Shown piece by piece: positions 9,406 through 17,596 of a stretch of DNA of 41,805 nt; position 1 is the first letter of the stretch, and each line of letters starts with the position of its first letter. Source of the DNA: Bacteroidota bacterium (lineage in GTDB: Bacteria; Bacteroidota; Bacteroidia; Chitinophagales; Chitinophagaceae); contig JAUZOA010000042.1 in the NCBI GenBank assembly GCA_030706685.1, forward strand, positions 1 through 41,805. The letters are read 5' to 3'. The translations under genes and the position numbers were made by a program. The notes beneath the pieces were generated by a model. It did no database searches and had not been told where the DNA came from. It saw only the letters and a program-made list of their open reading frames with translations.

Positions 9406-11589
9406 TTAAGATATCTTGCTCCAGATAACATTATCTTTTTGTTCTTCCAGGAATCTTTTAAGCTGCAAATTTTCTGCCGAAACAAGGTCCGGATCCCCTT
9501 CCAAAATTCCTGTACTCATTTTTTTAGCCAATTCCAGCAATGGCTTATCATGGACTATATTAGCCAGTTTAAAGTTTAATACTCCACTTTGCCTGGTGCC
9601 CTCAATATCTCCCGGCCCCCTTAGTTCAAGATCTTTCTCCGCTATTTCAAACCCGTTGGAGGTCGTACACATTATCCTGATGCGCTCCCGGGCCTCATTA
9701 CCTAATTTCTGGCCAGATAAAAGTATACAGTAGCTTTTATCCGCTCCTCTTCCTACCCTGCCCCGTAATTGATGAAGCTGTGAAAGGCCGAATTTTTCAG
9801 CACTTTCTATAACCATCACCGTCGCATTAGGCACATTTACCCCAACTTCTATAACGGTTGTGGAAACCATTATCTGTGTGTCTCCCTCAACGAATCTCTT
9901 CATATTTAGCTCTTTCTGCTCCCCGGGCTGCCGTCCATGCACCATACTGATCCAGTATTTTGGCTCGGGAAAATACCCTTTTACCGTCTCGTAACCCCGC
10001 ATGAGATTTTCGTAATCCAATTTATCGCTTTCTTCTATTAACGGGAAAATGATATAGACTTGTCTTCCTTTGGCCACCTCTGCCCGCAAAAAATCCATGA
10101 CCCTGCTTCGTTGTGATTCGTAACGGTGAACAGTGGTCACAGGTTGTCTTCCCGGCGGTAATTCGTCAATAACACTATAATCAAGATCACCGTAAGCTGT
10201 CATAGCCAATGTGCGCGGAATAGGAGTAGCTGTCATTACCAGTATATGCGGCGGTATCCCCGCTTTTTGCCATAACCTTGCCCTTTGAGCTACCCCAAAC
10301 CTGTGCTGCTCATCAATGATAACTATGCCAAGGTTATTAAATTGTACCACTTCTTCTATGACGGCATGTGTCCCGATCAGGATTTTTAATTCGCCTTCCA
10401 AAAGCTCTTTTAATATTTTTTTACGCTCCGCGGCCCTGGTGGACCCTGTCAGCAACTTAACAGGAATGGCGAGTTCCGCCAACAATTCACTGACCGTTGA
10501 AAAATGTTGCCTGGCCAGTATTTCAGTTGGCGCCATCAGGCATGCCTGGTAACCGTTATCTATTGCCAGCAACATGGTAAGAACTGCCACTATCGTTTTA
10601 CCGCTGCCAACATCTCCCTGTAATAACCGGTTCATTTGTTTTCCTCTCCCTGTATCCATCCTGATTTCTTTCACCACTCTTTTTTGCGCCCCCGTCAATT
10701 GAAAAGGAAGATAATTTTTGTAAAATGAATTAAAAAGCTCCCCCACTTTATCAAATACGACACCCCGGGAAAAGCGATGCCGGTTGGATCGCAGCATATT
10801 CATGCGAAGCTGTGCCATAAATAATTCTTCAAACTTCAACCGCCTTACTGATTCATCATAAGAAGATGTATCCGGCGGAAAATGAATTTGCCGGTAAGCT
10901 GTATACCGGTCTGCCAGTTTTAAAGGTTTTAAAACAGTTATGGGTAAATTTTCAGGAATATCTTTTTCCCTGAGCATGCCCACAAGTACTTGTGTCAATT
11001 TACCGATCTGCCTGCCGCCAAGACCTCTTGCTTTTAATTTTTCTGTGGAAGGATAGACAGGTTCCAGGAAGCTTTTCCCTTGTCCCACCCGGCCATTTGT
11101 ATTTGCTTCAGGCTTTTCCTGGGTGAGTAACTCTATTTCGGGATGGATGATCTGGGGCTTGTTTTGAAAAAAGCTGACCTTTCCATAAACAAGATAGGGA
11201 TGCCCGCTTTGCAGTGTTTTTTGTACCCAGGAGATTCCCTGGAACCAGGTCAGTTCCAGGGAACCCGTTTTGTCTTCAAGCCGGGCTGTTAATCTTCTTG
11301 CATTTTTATTGCCAATTACTCCAATATTCTTTATGATACCGGCTACCTGGATATATTCAGTTTGAAAATTGATGTCAGCCACCCTGTTGATTTTCGTCTT
11401 GTCAACATGACGGTAAGGAAAATGCTCCAGCAGGTCGCGAAAGGTAAAAATTCCGAGTTCTTTCTTCAGCAATTCAGCCCGCTGGGGGCCAACTCCTTTC
11501 AGGTATTCTATGGGATTGGATAATATGTTGGGCAGCCCTGGGATAATTATTAATTGTTTTAGCAAAAATAGTTTAAAGCAGCTACGCAT
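9406..11589 (-). CDS. recG: ATP-dependent DNA helicase RecG
   Basis: RecG rescues stalled replication forks and branch-migrates Holliday junctions. The product shows the expected order: N-terminal helical part with the HhH-like EYLKGVGPQRAELLKKELG (28-46), an OB-fold wedge domain (about 75-150), then the helicase core with Walker A GDVGSGKT (325-332), the DEQH box (426-429), TATPIPRT (453-460) and motif VI QLRGRVGRG, and the C-terminal motif ELRGPGDIEGTRQSG. At 727 residues it is slightly longer than usual. The first about 20 residues (MRSCFKLFLLKQLIIIPGLP) are hydrophobic and not family-like, but no better ATG follows, so the start at 11589 is kept. It begins directly after the stop codon of the glycosyltransferase gene (TAA then ATG), implying translational coupling. 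Confidence 0.96.
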   Translation of the reverse strand: MRSCFKLFLLKQLIIIPGLPNILSNPIEYLKGVGPQRAELLKKELGIFTFRDLLEHFPYRHVDKTKINRVADINFQTEYIQVAGIIKNIGVIGNKNARRLTARLEDKTGSLELTWFQGISWVQKTLQSGHPYLVYGKVSFFQNKPQIIHPEIELLTQEKPEANTNGRVGQGKSFLEPVYPSTEKLKARGLGGRQIGKLTQVLVGMLREKDIPENLPITVLKPLKLADRYTAYRQIHFPPDTSSYDESVRRLKFEELFMAQLRMNMLRSNRHRFSRGVVFDKVGELFNSFYKNYLPFQLTGAQKRVVKEIRMDTGRGKQMNRLLQGDVGSGKTIVAVLTMLLAIDNGYQACLMAPTEILARQHFSTVSELLAELAIPVKLLTGSTRAAERKKILKELLEGELKILIGTHAVIEEVVQFNNLGIVIIDEQHRFGVAQRARLWQKAGIPPHILVMTATPIPRTLAMTAYGDLDYSVIDELPPGRQPVTTVHRYESQRSRVMDFLRAEVAKGRQVYIIFPLIEESDKLDYENLMRGYETVKGYFPEPKYWISMVHGRQPGEQKELNMKRFVEGDTQIMVSTTVIEVGVNVPNATVMVIESAEKFGLSQLHQLRGRVGRGADKSYCILLSGQKLGNEARERIRIMCTTSNGFEIAEKDLELRGPGDIEGTRQSGVLNFKLANIVHDKPLLELAKKMSTGILEGDPDLVSAENLQLKRFLEEQKDNVIWSKIS

Positions 11590-12777
11590 TTATTCCGTTG
11601 CCTGTCGTATTGATTTTTCCCAGAGAACGGTCTGTTTTCCGTTCAAAAATTGTATAAACCCTTTTGCCAGGCAATAATTCATAAAAACAAAATAAAAAGG
11701 GATGGTCAGTACACCCGCCTTTTTCCCGGTACTTGTGATCAGCCAACCCAAAAGCGCCATCATATAAAATGACAATTGCCCGTATAAAAAAAACGTATAA
11801 AAGGCAGGGGAAGCGATTGTAAAAACAATGAGGATATTTGCCGTCAGCAAAATAACCAGCATCAGCGGGCAGAATATCCATCGTAATAAACGACGGGATA
11901 TATATTGAAAACTCAGCAAAGGGTGTTTAAATACATTCAAAGCGCTTTTTAAGTAAGCGATGGATTGATAGGCCCCCGCTGAAATTCTCACTTTTCTTTT
12001 TCCTTCTTCCCCCAGTGAAAGGGAAGGCCATTCTGTTGCAAAAGCCTGCGGTTCATAATCAATTTTATATCCCCGGATGCAAACTTTCATGGAGATCACA
12101 AAATCGTCTAAAATTATATTTTCACCGAGTTCCGGAAACAAATCAGTACGTATAGAGAACAATTCGCCGGCAGCGCCTACTACTGTGTTAAATGCCGCAT
12201 CCTGTTTTTTCATAAAAGACTCATAATTCCAATAAAGTCCTTCTGCCATTCCAACTGCTGATTGTTGTTTGCTGCCGGTGATTTTTTTTTCGCCGGCAAC
12301 ACCCCCGGTCGCGGGGTTGTTATAATGCCGGACAATCTTTTGAATACATTCCCTGTTCAGCATAGCATTGGCATCACTGAAAACTACTATGGGCGTTCTT
12401 ACCTGCCCGATCGCTCTTTTTATGGCAGCCAGTTTCCCTCTCCGCTCAGGCTGGTGAAGTAATAGGAAGGAAGGGTATTTTCCGATGATAGTTTCTGAAC
12501 CGTCTGTTGACCCGTCCGTAACAAATATAACCTTCAGCTTCTCCGGGGGATAATCAATGTCGAGGGTGTTTTTTACTTTTTTCTCCAGTATTGAACCTTC
12601 GTTATAAGCCGCAATGATGAGGGTAACCGGTAACCATTCCATTACCGTTTCTTTTCGTGGATGTACGAAGAATATTCCTTTAAAATTATTCCATCCAAAA
12701 AGAAGCAGACCGTAACCTAAATAGCAAAAAAACAGGGCTGAAAGGCTAATCCAGAAAAAAATTACAGGAATTGACAT
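11590..12777 (-). CDS. Membrane glycosyltransferase family 2 (processive, cellulose-synthase-like)
   Basis: A 395-residue protein: one N-terminal membrane helix (about 5-30), a cytoplasmic GT-A domain (48-280), and about three C-terminal helices (about 300-390). GT2 motifs are visible: the start of the fold VTLIIAAYNEGSILEKKV, the nucleotide-binding Asp in FVTDGSTDGS, the DxD-like FSDANA, and the acceptor-site acidic motif ILDDFVISMKV. The QxxRW motif of cellulose synthases is replaced by KRKVRISAGAYQ, as in a recognisable subgroup of GT2 enzymes with a single C-terminal bundle. It probably makes or extends a surface polysaccharide or glycolipid using a UDP-sugar. It forms an operon with recG downstream and is divergent from the WecA-like gene, which suggests, without proving, a shared envelope role. 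Confidence 0.88.
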   Translation of the reverse strand: MSIPVIFFWISLSALFFCYLGYGLLLFGWNNFKGIFFVHPRKETVMEWLPVTLIIAAYNEGSILEKKVKNTLDIDYPPEKLKVIFVTDGSTDGSETIIGKYPSFLLLHQPERRGKLAAIKRAIGQVRTPIVVFSDANAMLNRECIQKIVRHYNNPATGGVAGEKKITGSKQQSAVGMAEGLYWNYESFMKKQDAAFNTVVGAAGELFSIRTDLFPELGENIILDDFVISMKVCIRGYKIDYEPQAFATEWPSLSLGEEGKRKVRISAGAYQSIAYLKSALNVFKHPLLSFQYISRRLLRWIFCPLMLVILLTANILIVFTIASPAFYTFFLYGQLSFYMMALLGWLITSTGKKAGVLTIPFYFVFMNYCLAKGFIQFLNGKQTVLWEKSIRQATE

Positions 12778-12882
12778 ACACGGATATTGCGAAAATTACG
12801 TTTTTTTAAATCGTAAATCTCCGATTCGTCCGTTTAAAATTGACTTTTTACAGAGAAAAACTACGAGTTAAAAGAAACCAGC

Positions 12883-12913
12883 TTGCATCATTTTAAAATT
12901 CCCGCTACTTTTA
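12883..12913 (+). promoter_or_regulatory. Bacteroidota promoter of the WecA-like gene
   Basis: TTG at 12883-12885 is followed after 20 bp by TACTTTTA at 12906-12913, close to the Bacteroidota consensus TTG-N19-21-TAnnTTTG (last base A instead of G). Transcription would start near 12920, leaving a leader of about 35 nt before the ATG at 12955. The placement also argues that the in-frame TTG at 12883 is part of the promoter and not a start codon. Confidence 0.6.
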
Positions 12914-12954
12914 TCCCGAGAGATTCAACCACCTTACGAAAAACCAGGGTACTA

Positions 12955-14067
12955 ATGAAAAGCCACTTCCAATTCCTGCAGATAAATCTGCATCTCGAGG
13001 ACTATAAGTTTGCCATACTATGTTTTGTCACTGCTTTTATAGTGACAATGATGTCCATTCCTTTCATCATAAAGTTTGCCAGAAAATACAGCCTCTATGA
13101 TATGCCGGGTGAGCGTAAAGAACATGTCGTTCCGGTACCTACTATGGGAGGCATTGCCGTTGTAACAGGTATGATGATGGCTTTGCTGCTCTGGCTTCCC
13201 TTTCATTATGAAATGCAGCAATTATGTTTCTTTTTTTCCATTGTCGTACTTTTTAGTCTTGGCATCATGGATGATCTCAGGGATCTGTCTGCAAAATATA
13301 AGTTCCTGGTGCAGGCCGGCCTGGCTACATTAATGGCCGTGTCCGGTATCCGTATCACTTCTTTTGAAGGGCTGTTTGGTATCTATGACCTGCCTTTGGC
13401 CGCCCAGTATACATTCACTTTACTTACCATTGTAGGAGTTACCAATGCCTTTAACCTGATTGATGGTATTGATGGACTGGCGGGTGGTCTTGGTTTTATG
13501 AGCCTGTCGACGCTGGGTATATTTCTTACAATAAACGGCGATATAACATCCGCTTTAATAGCTTTTTCATTGGCAGGCGGTATCGTTGCCTTTCTGTATT
13601 TTAATTTCAACCCGGCCAGGATCTTTCTCGGCGATACCGGATCCCTGGTACTTGGTTTCAGTATAGCTGTTTTGTGTATCAGGCTTATGCAGGTAAATAC
13701 TTCACCGGCTCTTCCCCATGCACCTATGTTTATACTCAGTATTGTATTTATTCCTGTATTTGATACAATGCGTGTATTTGCTATGCGGATATGGAAAGGA
13801 AAATCGCCTTTTGTGGCAGACAAAACCCATATCCATCACCTGCTGACCACTGCGGGATATGGCCATGCGTTTGCAACAAGGCTTATTTGCTGCATCCATG
13901 GTTTTATTTTGCTGGAAGTATATTGGTTAAAAGACATAAAAGAAGAGTATATACTTCTTATTCTTATCACTTTCATGCTTATTGCTACTACCGTACTTAA
14001 AAACCTGCGGGTATTGTTTAAAAGGAGGCCAGCGGGCGGTTTTTCCCGTTCTTTTATTGAGAATTAA
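12955..14067 (+). CDS. MraY/WecA-type undecaprenyl-phosphate sugar-1-phosphate transferase (GT family 4)
   Basis: A polytopic inner-membrane enzyme of 370 residues that transfers a sugar 1-phosphate (GlcNAc or related) from a UDP-sugar to undecaprenyl phosphate, the first step of O-antigen or exopolysaccharide synthesis. Key family motifs: the metal-binding DD at 106-107 (IMDDLRD), NLIDGIDGLAGG (167-178), FLGDTGS (224-230) and the cytoplasmic HIHH motif (292-295) typical of the WecA branch and not of MraY. About ten membrane helices. An upstream in-frame TTG at 12883 would add 24 residues, but it overlaps the predicted promoter, so the ATG at 12955 is chosen. Converges with the 330-residue secreted-protein gene (20 bp between stops). 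The divergent GT2 gene suggests one glycan pathway. Confidence 0.93.
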   Translation: MKSHFQFLQINLHLEDYKFAILCFVTAFIVTMMSIPFIIKFARKYSLYDMPGERKEHVVPVPTMGGIAVVTGMMMALLLWLPFHYEMQQLCFFFSIVVLFSLGIMDDLRDLSAKYKFLVQAGLATLMAVSGIRITSFEGLFGIYDLPLAAQYTFTLLTIVGVTNAFNLIDGIDGLAGGLGFMSLSTLGIFLTINGDITSALIAFSLAGGIVAFLYFNFNPARIFLGDTGSLVLGFSIAVLCIRLMQVNTSPALPHAPMFILSIVFIPVFDTMRVFAMRIWKGKSPFVADKTHIHHLLTTAGYGHAFATRLICCIHGFILLEVYWLKDIKEEYILLILITFMLIATTVLKNLRVLFKRRPAGGFSRSFIEN

Positions 14068-14087
14068 TTTTATTAACAAGGAAGAAC

Positions 14088-15080
14088 TTATTCCTTCACT
14101 TTGTTGAATAAATCAACGCCAAGTACCTCTACCCCGGTTACCATTCCGCTATTGTCCTTAATAACCCGGAGCGGGTAAGATTCGCTGTTATTATAAAAAT
14201 AGGTTTCCGTTTGTGGTTCAAGCACTATTTCCTTGCCGTCCCAGAGTTGTTTTACAACCAGGTTAGTTCCCTTTGCAGTTATTTGTATATAATTATCCGG
14301 GTCATCCTTGAGCTGGTATTTTCCTTCAATAACCTTTAACTGATCCGGGGCAGGCTGAATTTTTTTCACTTTAAACCACCTGTCCCTTTTAAACGCCAGC
14401 ACCTGTGAAATAGTTCCGTCATTTTCTTTGGTGAACGTAAGGGAAAAAAGGGGTGACTCTTTACTGTAAAAATCCAATTCTGATTCTGGCACAAACGGGA
14501 TTTCATTACCATCCCAATGCTGCTTAAGAACTAAATTATTCCCTTTTACAGAGAACTGTATAAACCTGTCCTTAGTGTTTTGCAGCAGGTACAGGCCTTC
14601 GAAGGGCTTCAATTGAGCAGGTGTATGCTGCATTTCTGTTTTTACCACCGGCTTATAGTCTTTAACTCTCTTCCAGATTTCATTATTCACTACGGATACC
14701 CGGGTAATGGCTCCCGTTGAATCTTTGATAAAGCTGATACGAAGAGGCCGGCCTTCATTGGCATCGTTGCTAAAAAATGTCAATGGAGATTCCGGGGTTA
14801 GTGATATTTCGTTATTATTCCAAAGTAATTTAACCACTAATACTTTTTCCTTTGCGGTAAACTGCACATTCATTTCATTATTCTGGGGGCTTTGAAATAC
14901 TCCCTCAACAGCTTTCCACTGTTCCGGGCTCAATTGAACGGCCGCTTTTGCTTCCGCGGGCTTTTGTGTTTCCTGGGCCTGCAAACGGGGCGCGTTAAAA
15001 GGATTGATAATAATACAGGCTAGCATCATTACGGGGAGCAGTCCATATAATGGGCGGGGGAATTTATTGGGATGTATCAT
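14088..15080 (-). CDS. Secreted protein with three tandem DUF3471-like repeats
   Basis: A 330-residue protein with a signal peptide or anchor (hydrophobic 13-28, possible cleavage after LQAQ at about 36). The rest is three repeats of about 90 residues (about 50-142, 151-239, 241-330). Each opens with a 'P-x-Q-x-K-x-x-E-G-x-Y/F' segment (PEQWKAVEGVF, PAQLKPFEGLY, PDQLKVIEGKY), then an 'L-V-x-K-Q-x-W-D/N-G/N-x-E-I' strand pair and a 'F-x-x-D-x-x-G-x-I-x-x-V' hairpin. This layout resembles the small beta-sandwich DUF3471 found at the end of beta-lactamase-like proteins, but here it forms the whole protein. Role unknown. It is the last gene of the ApbE-DUF2271/PepSY cluster, 51 bp behind the PepSY gene, so a periplasmic part in that redox system is plausible. 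Confidence 0.6.
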   Translation of the reverse strand: MIHPNKFPRPLYGLLPVMMLACIIINPFNAPRLQAQETQKPAEAKAAVQLSPEQWKAVEGVFQSPQNNEMNVQFTAKEKVLVVKLLWNNNEISLTPESPLTFFSNDANEGRPLRISFIKDSTGAITRVSVVNNEIWKRVKDYKPVVKTEMQHTPAQLKPFEGLYLLQNTKDRFIQFSVKGNNLVLKQHWDGNEIPFVPESELDFYSKESPLFSLTFTKENDGTISQVLAFKRDRWFKVKKIQPAPDQLKVIEGKYQLKDDPDNYIQITAKGTNLVVKQLWDGKEIVLEPQTETYFYNNSESYPLRVIKDNSGMVTGVEVLGVDLFNKVKE

Positions 15081-15131
15081 TAATATAAGTTTACGTTTTA
15101 TGTAATCAGCAAACAGGGTAAATGCCTGTTT

Positions 15132-15803
15132 CTATTTTATCCAGACCGTATAGACAATATAAGAAATAAGCAATCCCACCAGGGCCACTATCAAGCCTTT
15201 TACCCGCTTACGCTTTATAAAAAGCATCAGCAACATCCCTGTGAGAGAAACCAGGGTCATCAATATAGCCGCAATATCGATGAACACCGACCATGCTTTT
15301 CCCGTATCACGTCCTTTATGCAAATCATTGATAATACCTACAAAGCCTGCGCTTGTTTTCGTGACATCGTATTCCCCGGTGGCCCTGTTGATAAAGGCAT
15401 CAGCCGCATAACCTGGTCCCTTGAAAGAAACACCGATCTGGGCATCATCTATCCTGAAATCACTAAGTGCGGCTGTTATACCGCTTTTTTTTCGCAGGTA
15501 TTCTACTATTTCCAATTTGGCAATCTTTGTAGTATCCGGCGATCTTACCCAGTCCGAATCCAACCGTCCTTTTTCCTCTATGCTATGCAGTTGATTGGCA
15601 AATTTATCCGCATGATTTAATGTTAAGCCCGTTACCGCAAAAAAGAAGACAATAGCAAAACTTATCATCGACAGGTAAATATGCAGCCAGCGTGCGAGCA
15701 TGGCTACCCTGCGTCGCCAGGCAAAATAGCTTTGTTTCCGGCTAATGGAATTATCTTTTGATACAGACTGATTAATTGCTGTTAGTTTTTTTTCGGTAAT
15801 CAA
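15132..15803 (-). CDS. PepSY-associated transmembrane protein
   Basis: A 223-residue inner-membrane protein. A basic N terminus (WRRRVAMLARW) leads into a first helix (about 42-62), then a periplasmic PepSY-like domain (about 66-165), and two C-terminal helices (about 174-196 and 202-221). His41 and His64 bracket the first helix and His162 (NDLHKGRDTGKAW) precedes the second; in related PepSY_TM proteins such histidines are candidates for b-type haem, which I infer only. Its start lies inside the ApbE-DUF2271 gene (32-bp overlap), so the two are translationally coupled. Published gene-neighbourhood work, as I recall it, links DUF2271, PepSY and ApbE in extracytosolic flavin electron-transfer clusters. 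It would be the membrane electron conduit here. Confidence 0.82.
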   Translation of the reverse strand: MITEKKLTAINQSVSKDNSISRKQSYFAWRRRVAMLARWLHIYLSMISFAIVFFFAVTGLTLNHADKFANQLHSIEEKGRLDSDWVRSPDTTKIAKLEIVEYLRKKSGITAALSDFRIDDAQIGVSFKGPGYAADAFINRATGEYDVTKTSAGFVGIINDLHKGRDTGKAWSVFIDIAAILMTLVSLTGMLLMLFIKRKRVKGLIVALVGLLISYIVYTVWIK

Positions 15804-17313
15804 GGGTGGCTGACGCGATTTCGATATTTCCCGTAAGATTAATCACTTTGGCTGTTTCATCACAGTCAATTTCCTGCCGCATCATTTGATAGGTGCCATG
15901 TTCCCTGGATGCTTCAATTTTTATAATGTATTTGCCGGGCTTGACAAAATTGCCATTATCATCTTTGCCATCCCATTTCACTGTATATTTCCCGGCGGGA
16001 CGTGTGGCACTTGTAACAGAGCCCGAAAAACCTTTGTCGGTAGTATATATTCCGCGGTATTTAAGGTACCAGGATTTAAGCTCGGGCATATACCGGTCGC
16101 TTCCATGCCAGACAGAAATAGTCCGGACAGCCGCGTGGTTTTCATCCTCTACCCATACTGCCACATAAGGTCTTTTTACAAATCCTTCCTTCTGGAGGTT
16201 TATTTCCAGGTTAATGATCAATTCAAAATCATTATTCCACCCGGTTGTCTCATTTTTTTTGCTGGCTATGTTTGCCGGCAGTTTCGTTTGTTTAGCAGCG
16301 GGTGTTTCTAAATCATTCCATCCCTGGCTTGCAATTCTTTCGCCATTCCTGGTGATAATAAGATATTCTGCGCCCGGTACCGTAGAAGCCAGCTTTACAC
16401 TTTCTGAAGGGCTCATCACATTAAATGCTGTTGCCAATGCTCCTGCATCTTCTGCATGGGGCGCCACTATGGTAGCGCTGAGGATATTATCTGCAGGTTG
16501 TCCTGTCCGGGGATCTACGATATGAGAATACCAGTGTCCATCAATCAATTCACCACGACGATAATTGCCACTCGTTGCCACTGCCTTGTTATTGATCAGT
16601 ACCTGGTCCATCGGTGTCTCATTTTCGGCATCCGCTTTAGGGTTGCTTACTTCCACGGTTTCATCCAGGCTACCTGATATGACGAGATCGCCGCCAATAT
16701 TGACTACTATGGCATTTAATTTACCGGAAGCCATCGCCGCATCGGCAGCATGTTTTATGATATAGCTTTTTACAAAAGAATTAAGCATCAATGGGGTATT
16801 ACTCAGATGGGTGGCAGTTTGTGTTGCTGCATCCAGCTTCCAGTGAGGTTGCCGTACTTCCGCAACTGCTGCGGCCAATTCTTCGGAGCCGGGTATACGC
16901 TGTTTGGCTGCGGCCTGCCTCCACAGCTTACTTATCACTTCGGCGGATGCATCCAGAGCGCCGCCGCTGCGTACCCGCCATTGATCAAAAAGATTCAATA
17001 CTTCAAATAATTCCGGCGATACATGAACAGCCTGCTGCGAAGTACTGAACCAGCGGCTGAACTCACTGTTAGGATCATAAGCGCTCAGGATTTTTGCTAT
17101 CCTGCTGATTTCATGCATGACAGCAGTTTCAGCCGTTGAAGCGTCCTGCCTGGATATGGCCAAAATTTTTAATTCCATTGAGGTACCCAATACATTTTCA
17201 AAATGAGAAATGTACAAATGCGGGCTCTTTTTGGATTTGGGGGGTGCAGGGTTACCAGCGCTGCTAACTGTAATAAGCAGGGAGGCAGCAAAAAAACAAA
17301 CAAAAAATTTCAT
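15772..17313 (-). CDS. FAD:protein FMN transferase (ApbE) fused to DUF2271
   Basis: A 513-residue exported protein. The ATG at 17313 is chosen because it starts a clean signal peptide (MKFFVCFFAASLLITVSSAG); a longer frame from 17382 adds 23 unlikely residues. Residues about 30-330 are ApbE, which transfers FMN from FAD to Ser/Thr of periplasmic redox proteins: NIGGD (205-209), ATSGNYRR (246-253), HIVDPRTGQP (264-273), and ALATAF (292-297). Residues about 360-505 are DUF2271 (PYVAVWVEDENHAAVRT, then TSATRPAGKYTVKWDGKDDNG). Two oddities: the residue four before Thr295, normally a Mg-binding Asp, is Gly291; and the flavinylation-like motif reads GSVTSATRP (431-439) and not DxxTGAT. Overlaps the PepSY gene by 32 bp; first gene of the three-gene cluster. 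Confidence 0.88.
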   Translation of the reverse strand: MKFFVCFFAASLLITVSSAGNPAPPKSKKSPHLYISHFENVLGTSMELKILAISRQDASTAETAVMHEISRIAKILSAYDPNSEFSRWFSTSQQAVHVSPELFEVLNLFDQWRVRSGGALDASAEVISKLWRQAAAKQRIPGSEELAAAVAEVRQPHWKLDAATQTATHLSNTPLMLNSFVKSYIIKHAADAAMASGKLNAIVVNIGGDLVISGSLDETVEVSNPKADAENETPMDQVLINNKAVATSGNYRRGELIDGHWYSHIVDPRTGQPADNILSATIVAPHAEDAGALATAFNVMSPSESVKLASTVPGAEYLIITRNGERIASQGWNDLETPAAKQTKLPANIASKKNETTGWNNDFELIINLEINLQKEGFVKRPYVAVWVEDENHAAVRTISVWHGSDRYMPELKSWYLKYRGIYTTDKGFSGSVTSATRPAGKYTVKWDGKDDNGNFVKPGKYIIKIEASREHGTYQMMRQEIDCDETAKVINLTGNIEIASATLDYRKKTNSN

Positions 17314-17596
17314 GAAAGCACATTTTGAGTTGAAAATGTATCTGACGCCAAACAATTGTAAATCCATATGGGTCAGCGCCAAATTTATTTATTATCCCTC
17401 ACACAACTATCCTTCACCCGTTAAATTCTGTTAGGGTAGTTGAAATTATTATTAACAAAGAAATAAATGCCATCGAAATACCGGCGAATAGCAGGTATAC
17501 AGAATTTGACGGCCGGGGTGGTAAACCGGTTACATCCAATATAGAAAATGCTGAATAAGTTTTCCTGCACTAATGTCGCTTTTACATCAGCCATCC

